Below, one piece after another: positions 48,004 through 57,698 of a stretch of 64,000 bases of DNA. Origin of the DNA: Providencia vermicola. Its GTDB lineage: Bacteria > Pseudomonadota > Gammaproteobacteria > Enterobacterales > Enterobacteriaceae. A program made the position numbers and the translations under genes. The notes below the pieces were generated by a model that was given only the letters and a program-made list of their open reading frames with translations, did not search any database and was not told the origin of the DNA. The stretch spans positions 809,001 to 873,000 of the forward strand of contig NZ_CP048796.1 of the NCBI RefSeq assembly GCF_010748935.1, read 5' to 3'. How positions within the stretch are numbered: position 1 is the first letter of the stretch; each line of letters opens with the position of its first letter.

Positions 48004-50538
48004 ATGTCTTCTTCACGACCTGTATTTTTTCGCCTTAGTCGCTTAGGCCTAGCCATTGTTTTTTCATTCTATGGTCTATCAACGCCATTGTGGGCAACTG
48101 AGACAATTGAATTCAATACGGATGTGCTAGATCTAGAAGATAAAAATAACATCGATCTAGAGCAGTTCTCTCGTGTGGGTTACATCATGCCGGGGACCTA
48201 TTCTTTAACATTAAAGGTAAATGGCGAGCAGTTTTCAGAAGTGTCAGTGCCTTTTTATCCCCCTGAAGATGATCCACAAGGTAGTACAGCTTGTATATCG
48301 CCAGAGGTAGCGGATCAATTTGGATTGACTTCATCGGCAAAAAAAGAGTTGGCATGGTGGCATGACGGACAGTGTCTGACAGCAAGTAGTTTACCAGGGA
48401 TGCAAATCCATGGTGATTTAGCTACCTCGTCATTATACGTGAGTATCCCACAAGCTTATCTCGAATTCACTGCGCCTAACTGGGATCCACCATCGCGTTG
48501 GGATGAGGGAATTGCTGCGTTGATGCTGGACTATAACATTAATGGTAATGCCAATAATTCATATAACGGTGGTCACGATAGTTATGCGTTAAATGGAAAT
48601 GGTATTGTAGGGGTGAACTTAGGGGCTTGGCGCTTTCGCGCTGATTGGCAAGGTCGTTTAAATCATGCGACTGGTTCTGGTGATTCGGTTAATAAAGACT
48701 TTGACTGGAATCGGTTTTATGCCTATCGCGCATTGCCGTCACTCGCTGCTAAATTGGTATTAGGGGAGGATTACCTCGTTTCTAATATCTTTGATTCATT
48801 TCGTTTTATTGGCGCCAGTGTGCGTTCTGAATTGAATATGCTCCCGCCAAATTTGCGTGGTTATGCACCAGAAGTGACAGGTATCGCAAAAACAAATGCG
48901 ACGGTAATAGTTAGCCAGCAAGGGCGAGTGTTGTACGAAACACAAGTCGCTCCTGGGCCGTTTCGTATTCAGGATTTGAGTGATGCTGTTAGTGGCAAAC
49001 TCGATATCACAGTTAAAGAACAAGATGGTACAACTCAAGACTTTCAAATAGATACAGCTAGCTTGCCTTATTTAACGCGTCCGGGGCAAATACAATACAA
49101 ATTAGCATTAGGCCAGCCAACTAATTATCAGCGTCACAGTGAAGGGGATTCTTTTGTCACGGGTGAATTTTCGTGGGGAGTCAACAATGGCTGGTCACTA
49201 TTTGGCGGTAGCCTGAATAGTAAAAATTACAATGCCGTATCGCTGGGTATTGGGCGTGATTTATTGGCATTTGGAGCTTTATCTTTCGATGTTACTCAAT
49301 CTTTTGCTCGATTACCAAATATGGGGAATTTAAGCGGAGGTTCTTACCGTATTAATTACTCTAAACGTTTTGAGGCGATTGATAGCACTATTCAATTTGC
49401 AGGTTATCGCTTTTCCGAGCGTGACTTTATGTCGATGTCTGATTTCTTAAATGCACTGAAAACCGGTGAGCGTTATGGAGGGAGTAAAGAGTTATATACG
49501 ATATCGCTGAATAAAAATTTCGGCGAGTTAGGAATGTCGTTATACCTCAACTATAACCACCAAACTTATTGGGATCAGCCGGATAATGATTATTACAGCA
49601 TTATGCTGTCGAAATATATGGATATTGGTTCACTTAAAAATATCAGTGTTAACTTATCGGCAAACCGCAGTGTTTATAACGGTGTCAAGGATGACAGTAT
49701 ATATCTATCGACCTCATTCCCCTTAAGTAACGGGGCCAACGTAGGGTATTCGCTGAATAGTAGTCGCTACGATACGACAAATCGGGCGACCTATTACGAC
49801 CGAATCAATGATCGAACGACATACCAGTTGAGTGCCGGGAGTAGCAAAAAAGGAGGAACGGGGAGTGCATTTATCACCCATCAAGCTGATATCGCACGTT
49901 TAACGGCTAATGTGAGTTATATGCATAACCAATATAGTGCATTTGGTCTATCAATGAGCGGTGGAATGACTTTTACCCCAGAGGGAAGCGGACTTCATCG
50001 TGTTAATACATTAGGAGGAACGCGAATGTTAGTCGATACCGATGGTGTTTCGGATGTACCGATCAAAGGGATAGGTGCACCGATCACCTCGAATATGTTT
50101 GGTAAAGCCATTGTTGGTGATGTGAGTAGTTACTACCGTAGTAAGGCTCAAATTGATTTAAATGCATTACCAGACAATGTAGAAGCACAGCAGTCGGTAG
50201 TACAAGCTACGCTCACAGAAGGCGCTGTAGGTTATCGTCATTTTGCTGTGGTATCAGGACAAAAAGCGATGACTGTACTGCGATTGCCTGATGGTAGCCA
50301 CCCGCCATTCGGCGCTCAAATACAAAACAGTAAAGCGCAAAACACAGGAATTGTGGGTGATTCTGGAAGTGCTTATATCAGTGGTATTAACCCTCAGAGT
50401 GTGATGACTGTGACATGGGGAGAAGATAAGGCTTGCCAGATCACTTTTCCTATTCAGTTAGGTTCTTTACAGGAAGCATTACTACTGCCGTGTATTCCGA
50501 CAACGTTACCAGCATCAACAGTGATAGCGAAAAGATAG
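48004..50538 (+). CDS. Outer-membrane fimbrial usher (MrpC/FimD family)
   Basis: Pore through which chaperone-subunit complexes are assembled and secreted. The start at 48004 is favoured by the AGGGAT site, giving 844 aa; an ATG three codons upstream is also in frame. Signal peptide about 1-31 (ending PLWA). Order: N-terminal chaperone-binding domain (EFNTDVLDLEDKNNIDLEQF), 24-strand barrel with middle plug (about 235-320), and C-terminal domains with PPFGAQIQNSKAQNTGIVGD, the usual usher signature. Full-length, no lesions. Confidence 0.95.
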   Translation: MSSSRPVFFRLSRLGLAIVFSFYGLSTPLWATETIEFNTDVLDLEDKNNIDLEQFSRVGYIMPGTYSLTLKVNGEQFSEVSVPFYPPEDDPQGSTACISPEVADQFGLTSSAKKELAWWHDGQCLTASSLPGMQIHGDLATSSLYVSIPQAYLEFTAPNWDPPSRWDEGIAALMLDYNINGNANNSYNGGHDSYALNGNGIVGVNLGAWRFRADWQGRLNHATGSGDSVNKDFDWNRFYAYRALPSLAAKLVLGEDYLVSNIFDSFRFIGASVRSELNMLPPNLRGYAPEVTGIAKTNATVIVSQQGRVLYETQVAPGPFRIQDLSDAVSGKLDITVKEQDGTTQDFQIDTASLPYLTRPGQIQYKLALGQPTNYQRHSEGDSFVTGEFSWGVNNGWSLFGGSLNSKNYNAVSLGIGRDLLAFGALSFDVTQSFARLPNMGNLSGGSYRINYSKRFEAIDSTIQFAGYRFSERDFMSMSDFLNALKTGERYGGSKELYTISLNKNFGELGMSLYLNYNHQTYWDQPDNDYYSIMLSKYMDIGSLKNISVNLSANRSVYNGVKDDSIYLSTSFPLSNGANVGYSLNSSRYDTTNRATYYDRINDRTTYQLSAGSSKKGGTGSAFITHQADIARLTANVSYMHNQYSAFGLSMSGGMTFTPEGSGLHRVNTLGGTRMLVDTDGVSDVPIKGIGAPITSNMFGKAIVGDVSSYYRSKAQIDLNALPDNVEAQQSVVQATLTEGAVGYRHFAVVSGQKAMTVLRLPDGSHPPFGAQIQNSKAQNTGIVGDSGSAYISGINPQSVMTVTWGEDKACQITFPIQLGSLQEALLLPCIPTTLPASTVIAKR

Positions 50539-50616
50539 TTTTATTCAGCACAAGAATAGCCTAATTCACGAAAAGCATGGCTCAAGAGAGAACACAGAAA
50601 TAAAAGGTAAATAACT

Positions 50617-51366
50617 ATGCAATTAACGATTTCTTATCGTACAACCATGGGGTTAATTGGTTTGGCATTATTTAGCAGCACAGCTTATTCCGCGGTATCG
50701 ATGGATAGGACTCGGGTTATTTTTGATGGTGGACAAAAGTCAATCTCACTCAATATTTCAAATAACAACAAACAGTTACCATATTTAGCGCAAGGGTGGA
50801 TTGAAAATGCGGAAGGGCAGAAGATCCAATCGCCATTAGTTGTATTACCGCCCGTACAGCGTATAGAGCCAGGTAAATCAAGCCAAGTAAAAATTGAAGC
50901 ATTACCTGCTATTAATTCGTTACCTCAAGATCGTGAGTCTTTATTTTATTTTAATTTACGAGAAATACCGCCAAAAAGCGATAAACCAAACACATTACAA
51001 ATTGCTCTGCAAACACGAGTGAAGCTGTTTTATCGACCTAAAGCGATAATACCTGAAAAAAACGGTGCGCCATGGCAAGACAAATTAACCTTAGATAAAC
51101 AAGGTGAACGTTATATCGTGAAAAATCCCACACCGTATTACGTCACGATTATTAATGCGACAACTAATGGCAAAGCATCGGATGGTAAAGATTTTACACC
51201 AGTCATGGTGCCACCGTTTGGACAGGATGATTTAGGCATCAGCGCTAATCAATTAGGAAATAATCCCGTACTGACTTACATCAATGATTATGGTGGACGC
51301 CCTAATTTGACCTTCCGCTGTCAGGTGTCGAGCTGTCAGGTTGTTCCAAATGGTAAAAGCGAATAA
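50617..51366 (+). CDS. Periplasmic fimbrial chaperone (MrpD/FimC family)
   Basis: 249 aa. Signal peptide to about residue 25, then two Ig-like domains. It has the conserved Arg in MDRTRVIFDGG, the G1-strand region with the subunit-binding Lys in ALQTRVKLFYRP, and NLREIPP. A short F1-G1 loop places it in the FGS class typical of rod-shaped pili. A C-terminal Cys pair (FRCQVSSCQV) is characteristic of MrpD/PapD relatives. Confidence 0.94.
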   Translation: MQLTISYRTTMGLIGLALFSSTAYSAVSMDRTRVIFDGGQKSISLNISNNNKQLPYLAQGWIENAEGQKIQSPLVVLPPVQRIEPGKSSQVKIEALPAINSLPQDRESLFYFNLREIPPKSDKPNTLQIALQTRVKLFYRPKAIIPEKNGAPWQDKLTLDKQGERYIVKNPTPYYVTIINATTNGKASDGKDFTPVMVPPFGQDDLGISANQLGNNPVLTYINDYGGRPNLTFRCQVSSCQVVPNGKSE

Positions 51367-51412
51367 TTCGAGTAAGCACCCGACTGACGGTGCCCATATT
51401 GAAGGAGTGCGC

Positions 51413-52039
51413 ATGACAGACTTACAAAGAAAAAACGTTTTCCGATACGGCTTACTTCTAGCGATGTTTAGCAGCACCGTCAGTTTATCAGGCATGGCGG
51501 CGGATAATAATGGCAATCTCTATCGGCCAGTAGATAACTGGAATGTCGATGGACAGCATGGTGTGTTGTACGTGTCTGGTTCATTAACGGAAAGCCCATG
51601 TCGGCTAGCGATGACATCTAGTTACCAATCAGTTGAGATGGGGAATTTGGATACCAGTACCTTGCAGCATAATGGTAGAGGAGCACCCGTACCGTTTCAG
51701 ATTGAGTTAGAGGACTGTTTAGAAACAGAGACTCGTTTAGATAATGTACAAACGGGAATGACAGCATGGAGCTCCAGTCAACCAGCAGTCAAAATTCGTT
51801 TTTTAGCAGATAGTGTGCCATCAATGCCGGATATCGCTCGTGTCAATGGGGTAAAAGGATTGGGGCTGGCTATCACGACACCAAATGGTTCACTGCTACC
51901 TTTGGGGTTAGAAAGTGAGCCACAGTTATTGCCTTCAGGGCAAAGTCAGTTGACCTATTACGTGACGCCGGTGAGAACGGGGCAGCTTGTGCCGGGGGCG
52001 TATTCGGCGCTGATTGCATTTGAAATGTTGTACGAGTAG
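51413..52039 (+). CDS. Minor fimbrial subunit (MrpE-like position)
   Basis: Start placed at the ATG at 51413, preceded by GGAGTGCGC; 208 aa. Signal to about residue 30 (SLSGMAA). Pilin-type N-terminus VLYVSGSLTESPCRL with C63 and a partner Cys in ELEDCLETE; C-terminal strand ALIAFEMLYE with the usual penultimate Tyr. Longer than the other minor subunits. Probably an adaptor or tip-fibrillum component. Confidence 0.82.
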   Translation: MTDLQRKNVFRYGLLLAMFSSTVSLSGMAADNNGNLYRPVDNWNVDGQHGVLYVSGSLTESPCRLAMTSSYQSVEMGNLDTSTLQHNGRGAPVPFQIELEDCLETETRLDNVQTGMTAWSSSQPAVKIRFLADSVPSMPDIARVNGVKGLGLAITTPNGSLLPLGLESEPQLLPSGQSQLTYYVTPVRTGQLVPGAYSALIAFEMLYE

Positions 52040-52053
52040 GAGTGGTCATCATT

Positions 52054-52578
52054 ATGACAATGAGACGATGTCGACTGCCGAAAGTGCTGGCAACCAGTCT
52101 GTTGATGAGCAGTTTGATGCTGTGTTCAGCGGCGACCCTTGCAGAAACCTATACCTTAACCGTGAAGGTCACGGTAGTTGAGAAGACCTGTGATATCTAC
52201 GGGCCTGACGGGATTGGACAGCCCATCAATGTGGCGATGGGCGACCTGATCATAAAAAACATCGATGGGGTTAGCTACGGAAAAACTGACATTCCGTATA
52301 CTCTAAGTTGCGACGATGCAGCAAGTAATCCAGCCTTAAAACTGAAATTTGATGGCCCCCGCATGAGTGGCCAAGCGGCGAATGTGTTGTCCACCTCGGA
52401 CCAGAACTTAGGATTACGCCTTATGGCGGGTAACAGTAATCTGAATTTAGGCGTCTGGCGTCATTTTAATTATAGCACTCAGCCAACCCTTAGTGTGATA
52501 CCGATTGGCAGTGGGACTGGGGGGATTAATGACGGTCAGATGACTGCATCCGCGACGTTGAGTGTGGAGTATCAATAA
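52054..52578 (+). CDS. Minor fimbrial subunit, tandem paralogue 1
   Basis: About 174 aa from the ATG at 52054 (AGGAG 11 bp upstream). Signal ends at ATLA-E. Mature N-terminus TYTLTVKVTVVEKTCDIYGPDG, C-terminal ATLSVEYQ. It shares the pattern CD-(IY/VA)-GPDG-(I/V)-x-QPI and a following I-x-(G/N)-x-x-Y motif with the next gene, showing tandem duplication. Noticeably GC-richer than flanking genes. Resembles MrpF/MrpG-type minor pilins in size and position. Confidence 0.78.
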   Translation: MTMRRCRLPKVLATSLLMSSLMLCSAATLAETYTLTVKVTVVEKTCDIYGPDGIGQPINVAMGDLIIKNIDGVSYGKTDIPYTLSCDDAASNPALKLKFDGPRMSGQAANVLSTSDQNLGLRLMAGNSNLNLGVWRHFNYSTQPTLSVIPIGSGTGGINDGQMTASATLSVEYQ

Positions 52579-53102
52579 TGATGAACCGACAAGCTAAGAT
52601 ATCTGCAATGGCATTATGGCTAAGCGGCTTGATGCCGCTGACGACGTATGCGGTAGATGTGAACTTTACCGCCAACTTAATCCAAAACCCGCCGTGTGAT
52701 GTGGCGGGGCCGGACGGGGTTGACCAGCCGATCCGCGTGCCGTTTGGCGAGGTGGGGATCACCAAGATTAATGGCGAAAACTATCGCCAAGACTTTACCT
52801 TGACGCTGAGTTGCGGAACAGGGCTTGGGAATGCCGTGGCGTTATATCTTGAGTATCGCGGGATGGTCGCGGAGAGTTTTGATAATAAAGCCTTGCAAGC
52901 TAGTCAGACCGGGTTGGGGGTTCGATTATACCATCAAGGGGTCGTCATACCACCTAACACAGGGACACCGATAACGATGTCGGATAATGGCGTTGCAACT
53001 TTACCCTTGTATGCGGTGCCAGTGAAGGATACTGACCCGTCTGCAATGTTATATGAAGGGAATTTTACCGCGACGGCCAGTGTGGAGATGAATTACCCAT
53101 GA
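52578..53102 (+). CDS. Minor fimbrial subunit, tandem paralogue 2
   Basis: 174 aa, start overlapping the previous stop (TAATG). Signal ends near TTYA-V. Mature segment NFTANLIQNPPCDVAGPDGV, second Cys in LTLSCGTGLG, C-terminal ATASVEMNYP. A paralogue of the preceding gene. Distinctly GC-rich in its first half. Stop overlaps the next start by 4 bp (ATGA). Confidence 0.78.
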   Translation: MMNRQAKISAMALWLSGLMPLTTYAVDVNFTANLIQNPPCDVAGPDGVDQPIRVPFGEVGITKINGENYRQDFTLTLSCGTGLGNAVALYLEYRGMVAESFDNKALQASQTGLGVRLYHQGVVIPPNTGTPITMSDNGVATLPLYAVPVKDTDPSAMLYEGNFTATASVEMNYP

Positions 53103-53662
53103 GGATATTCAATCACAAGAGAACTTTCTGGATGTCGATGAGTGCAATACTGTGGTGTTGCAGTTTTCTACCGTCAGTGGCTCAGGCGGCGAACAGTAAT
53201 GATATTCAGTACAGTGGAACGTTGATTGCGTTGCCGTGCACGGTTGACCCGAATTATGAGAACTTCGGAGTTGACTTTGGGGGCAATATTAATTCAAAGG
53301 ATTTGCTGAATGGACAACGTCGTTATAGCAAGGAAGACATCCAATTTCATTTGACGGATTGTGATACTTCTTTGGGAAATAGTATTGCAGTGAAATTTAG
53401 CGGTGTTTCGACGACCGACAATGGATTACTGAATGTGGATGCTGGAAGTCAGGCTAGTGGGATTGCGATAGGTCTTGAAACCCCGAGTGGTGTAGCGTTA
53501 CCCATTAATAACACTCAGGTAGAGCCTTTAATGCCGATAAAAAAAGGGGATATGACGATACGGTTACGGTCATATATACAGGCAGTGGAAGACGCAACGG
53601 TAGAGAGCATTCAGCCGGGTTTTTTTACGGCGACGCTGACGTATATGTTGATATATCAGTGA
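53099..53662 (+). CDS. Minor fimbrial subunit (adhesin adaptor-like)
   Basis: 187 aa, translationally coupled to the previous gene. Signal to about residue 30 (PSVAQA-A). Pilin features: SGTLIALPCTVDPNYENFGVDFG with a Cys, partner Cys in LTDCDTSLGN, C-terminal FTATLTYMLIYQ. It lies directly before the adhesin gene, where mrpG/papF-type adaptors are found. Confidence 0.8.
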   Translation: MRIFNHKRTFWMSMSAILWCCSFLPSVAQAANSNDIQYSGTLIALPCTVDPNYENFGVDFGGNINSKDLLNGQRRYSKEDIQFHLTDCDTSLGNSIAVKFSGVSTTDNGLLNVDAGSQASGIAIGLETPSGVALPINNTQVEPLMPIKKGDMTIRLRSYIQAVEDATVESIQPGFFTATLTYMLIYQ

Positions 53663-53888
53663 AGCGATGCTCCATTTTACGGGGTAGAGACGGGGTGTTT
53701 TCTATCAGGCTAGTGCAAGACTATATACGTCAATGCTCGCTAAGGTTTAGTAGTGATTTATTTGCCATCTATTGCTTAGTATTTATCTCACAATAACAGT
53801 TTAAGCGGTGGCAAATTTCTTGGTATTCAATTTCAAAATAGATTTCGTTGATGAGTATTCATTATCAAGCGACACAAGGAATCCATAA
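53663..53888. other. 226-bp gap before the adhesin gene
   Basis: The other genes from 51.4 kb to 53.66 kb are tightly packed or overlapping, but the adhesin gene is set off by this AT-rich gap. No terminator is visible, so read-through is possible. Confidence 0.4.
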
Positions 53889-54923
53889 ATGCGCATTCAG
53901 TTAGCTCTTTTGCTATTCACTTTTCCATTAACTTCTATTGGGGCATCTTACTTCAATCAGAACAATACTCCGCAAAGAGCAATAGGATATAGTGAAGGGT
54001 CTTTTTCAATATTTGGAACAGTATATAAAATCCAAGATAATATTGATCGGCGTCCTATAACCGATTCTGTTGGGTATGATTCTGGAGTTATGTCCGCTGA
54101 AAGTTATGGCTACTCCGGTGGAGCAGTGACTATTGATGCTAAATACAATACGCTTTCTAACGTATCAGGAGGATCATCATGTTATTTGTATGGAACTCTA
54201 TACTTTTCTGAGTCTGACGGCTGGTATGATTACAGTTACGGGCATATGCGTTGGGATATGTCTGGTGATGTATTTTATGATCCCAATCTGTATATAAAGG
54301 TTGATAAACCATGTAATCAAGCTATTTTATCCGATTTACCGACAGTTAATATTCCATTACCAAGCATCAACAAATTTTATATTTGGCGGGGTATATCTGG
54401 TATATGTGCCAATCGGTCTTGCACTAATGGAAGTTATAATCATACTCGGGTTTTACCTCGTAATGGGTCTATGACTGCTTTGGCAAATGTAATCGCTTGC
54501 ACATCAAATACAGTCAACAGTTCTACTTGCCGGTCTTTATTTTATAATACTGTACGTGGCACTGATATTCCTTCTGGGTTAATTCCTGACATCCCAGCTG
54601 TATGTAATGTGAATTTACCTGATCTGAACTTTGGAACTGTAGGCATGAATGACTGGGCTGGAAACATGGCTCAATCTATAGGCTCAGTATCTTGTACAAA
54701 GGATGCATCTATTACCTTTACTGTGGTTGGTGGAGATTCAGTTAAACTGGGCCCTTTTAATGCTTCTATTGGTATAAATGGGAAATTAGGCGGGTCATCG
54801 ATCGTTAATACGGGGATAGGGGAAGTGACATTCACAATTGATGGACAGCTAAAATCGTCTACAGGGAGTGTTACAGCAGGGGAATATCAAACAAGTGTTG
54901 TAGTAATAGGTACAATTAATTGA
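53889..54923 (+). CDS. Two-domain fimbrial tip adhesin (MrpH-like architecture)
   Basis: 344 aa. Signal peptide about 1-19. An N-terminal domain to about residue 235 is rich in Tyr, Gly and Ser and does not resemble any lectin domain I know. A C-terminal pilin domain (236-344) begins AVCNVNLPDLNFGTVG and ends YQTSVVVIGTIN. Eight Cys (98, 142, 173, 178, 204, 214, 239, 269) could form four disulfides, the last pair in the pilin domain. The architecture fits MrpH-type tip adhesins. Only two His (119, 185) occur in the N-terminal domain, so MrpH's three-His zinc site is doubtful. AT-rich compared with the preceding genes. Confidence 0.8.
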   Translation: MRIQLALLLFTFPLTSIGASYFNQNNTPQRAIGYSEGSFSIFGTVYKIQDNIDRRPITDSVGYDSGVMSAESYGYSGGAVTIDAKYNTLSNVSGGSSCYLYGTLYFSESDGWYDYSYGHMRWDMSGDVFYDPNLYIKVDKPCNQAILSDLPTVNIPLPSINKFYIWRGISGICANRSCTNGSYNHTRVLPRNGSMTALANVIACTSNTVNSSTCRSLFYNTVRGTDIPSGLIPDIPAVCNVNLPDLNFGTVGMNDWAGNMAQSIGSVSCTKDASITFTVVGGDSVKLGPFNASIGINGKLGGSSIVNTGIGEVTFTIDGQLKSSTGSVTAGEYQTSVVVIGTIN

Positions 54924-55205
54924 AATGCATCTTACAATAAATAATAAAGTGACATCAATTTCATTGCTATTTACAAATTGAGTGATGCCATTTGCTCTAA
55001 TTTTGGATATGCAGGTGCTATCAACGGTATTTTTATTTAGAGAAATGAGTGCATATTAGACTAATCTTATAAGTAATAGCTACAGAAATTGAATATGTTC
55101 CCATTTCTCAGAAATTTACTGGATTTATGAAAATTTGGAGTAGTAAAGTTAATTTGGTTACCAAGTCAGAGGTGATATATTACCTCATAAAAAAACAGGT
55201 GACAT
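54924..55205. other. Non-coding interval adhesin-IS remnant
   Basis: AT-rich, with no gene. Contains a weak dyad TCAATTT/AAATTGA near 54957-54984 and AGGT-N8-ACCT near 55170-55185. No convincing transposon end was identified. Confidence 0.35.
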
Positions 55206-55209
55206 TTAT

Positions 55210-55519
55210 TGCAAAACGTATAAAACGATTTTTAAGTGCTGAACTTAAACTTGAAGCGACTCAATTTGTCATTGATTAAAATTGTTCCGCGGCCGAAGCT
55301 GCCAATACCATGGGCGTGGGTAAATCAACCATTGGATAATGGGGGCGGCAACTCAAAAACGAGCGTAAAGGTATTTCGCCAAAAGCATCGGCAATGACAC
55401 CAGAACAAGTTGAAATTCGTGCACTAAAAAAGAAAATTGCTCATCTCGAAAAGCATGACGAGCTCTTAAAGAAGGCTACTTTTCTGGTGATGTCAGACTC
55501 CCTGAACAACTTGCGATAA
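55210..55519 (+). pseudogene. Decayed IS3-family transposase orfA
   Basis: Translated from 55210, the frame reads LSAELKLEATQFVID, stop, NCSAAEAANTMGVGKSTIG, stop, WGRQLKNERKGISPKASAMT and ends KKATFLVMSDSLNNLR. This is the HTH and leucine-zipper OrfA of IS3-family elements, with two in-frame stop codons (TAA at about 55277 and 55337) and no clear start. Inactive. Confidence 0.85.
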
Positions 55520-55580
55520 TTAAAAAACTGAGCCAAAGCTACCGTATTCAAATATTATGTAGCGTGTTTAGTATTAAACT
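55463..55580 (+). pseudogene. Truncated IS3-family orfB fragment
   Basis: A second frame overlapping the end of orfA reads RLPEQLAIIKKLSQSYRIQILCSVF-like residues, the beginning of an IS3 OrfB. It stops being IS-like near 55580. The integrase DDE core is absent, so the element was truncated. Confidence 0.65.
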
Positions 55581-55675
55581 CTTTTCATATCACAATCCAG
55601 TTAATCGGTAAAAATACCCCGGGCGTAATTATTTTTAGCTTCCATAAAAGCGACAAAATATCATCGTGTACTTTT
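55576..55675 (-). pseudogene. Degenerate partial copy of the membrane-protein gene at 56753-57148
   Basis: Blocks such as ACAATCCA, AATCGGTAAAAA, TTCCAT and AAAATATCATC occur in the same order here and at about 56818-56925. The alignment over about 90 positions is roughly three-quarters identical by eye, with a 12-nt in-frame deletion. It lacks the rest of the gene. Scar of a duplication joined to the IS remnant. Confidence 0.65.
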
Positions 55676-55953
55676 AATTAAACTAAAGTGATGGAAATAT
55701 AATTTATATATTGGAAATTAGAATGGTTATTTCACTTTGTTAATGATGTGAATTATTTAAACTTGTATATTTTATGATGCTATTTTTATCGGTAATTTAA
55801 TGAGCTAATAAATTATTAATGATTAATATAATTAAATATAAGTCAATGTAACTGAAATATGCCATGGTTATTTTAAAGGAAATGATTAATTTACTTTTAT
55901 CTTGTTTGATAAAAAACGTATTCTTCCCTAAAAATAAACTTGGAGGTTGATGT
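55676..55953. other. AT-rich upstream region of the diiron-enzyme gene
   Basis: No gene seen. Presumably contains the promoter of the gene at 55954. Confidence 0.35.
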
Positions 55954-56637
55954 ATGTCATTGAATATAGAATTAAAAAACCAATTGGAATCATCTATACT
56001 TGATTTAAATCTGCCTGAAAATCCCTATTTTAAATCTCTGACTTCTGGTGAAATGACCCATGAACAATTTTTAAATAGCCAATTAGAATTTGCACCGATG
56101 GTTTATTTTTTCAGTAGGCCAATGGCACAAATTATAGCCAATATATCCGACCCTATTTCACGAATTGCCTTGGTGGGGAATCTTTGGGAAGAACACGGTC
56201 AAGGTGTTAAGGAAAATGTGCATGGAAATACAATCATAACTTTAATCGAACGTTTAGGTGGTGATATATCCAGTATTGATTTACAGAACCCCCCACCTAA
56301 TGCTCGGATCTTTAATGAAGCATTACGTGGAGTTTCTTCTTTTTGTGATTTTCGTTTTGCTGCTTCTATGTATGCGGGTATTGAGAGAACATTTGTTGAT
56401 GTATCGTGCATGATATTTGAAGCGATAGCTAAAGAGGGTTGGCTTCCAGAAGATAAGATCACCCATTATGGCTTACATCGAGAACTGGATATTGAACACT
56501 CGGAAGATTTTTTGAAAGTTGTCAATCAATATTGGGATGAACCAAAATATCAATTTATGATTAAAGAAGGTATCAAATTTGGCTGCCAATTATTTGCTAA
56601 TGCGTATGTTGGTTTTTATCGGAGCATGAGTAAGTAG
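55954..56637 (+). CDS. Heme-oxygenase-like diiron oxidase family protein (CADD/PqqC/TenA fold)
   Basis: 227 aa, preceded by GGAGG. All-helical. Potential metal-binding residues are spaced as in heme-oxygenase-like diiron enzymes (CADD, UndA): Glu in SQLEFAPM, NLWEEHGQG with Glu and His, GIERTFVD, and HRELDIEHSEDF with His, Asp and His. TenA thiaminase catalytic features (active-site Cys region) are not seen. The substrate is unknown; relatives make p-aminobenzoate, alkenes or modify amino-acid-like substrates. A lone gene between an IS scar and a membrane-protein gene; probably horizontally acquired. Confidence 0.7.
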   Translation: MSLNIELKNQLESSILDLNLPENPYFKSLTSGEMTHEQFLNSQLEFAPMVYFFSRPMAQIIANISDPISRIALVGNLWEEHGQGVKENVHGNTIITLIERLGGDISSIDLQNPPPNARIFNEALRGVSSFCDFRFAASMYAGIERTFVDVSCMIFEAIAKEGWLPEDKITHYGLHRELDIEHSEDFLKVVNQYWDEPKYQFMIKEGIKFGCQLFANAYVGFYRSMSK

Positions 56638-56686
56638 CTCCAAGGATATTTATTATTCTTAGTAATATAGGTTAAATGTAGAATCT

Positions 56687-56732
56687 GGCTATTTATGAGC
56701 ATGGATATTTATTATCATAAATAGCCGATTTT
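56687..56732. terminator. Bidirectional terminator
   Basis: Perfect 12-bp inverted repeat GGCTATTTATGA/TCATAAATAGCC with a 16-nt loop, between convergent genes. Confidence 0.65.
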
Positions 56733-56752
56733 GGTTTGTATATGGCTAACCA

Positions 56753-57698
<946 letters not shown>

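Noticed and set aside
52054-53662. Precise orthology of the minor pilins to mrpE, mrpF and mrpG
   Set aside because: Pilin subunits diverge quickly; size and order suggest roles, but names could not be supported from sequence alone.
55954-56637. Annotation as thiaminase II (TenA) linked to thiamine genes
   Set aside because: The metal-like Glu/His motifs fit the diiron branch of the fold better, and the gene is not near thiamine genes.
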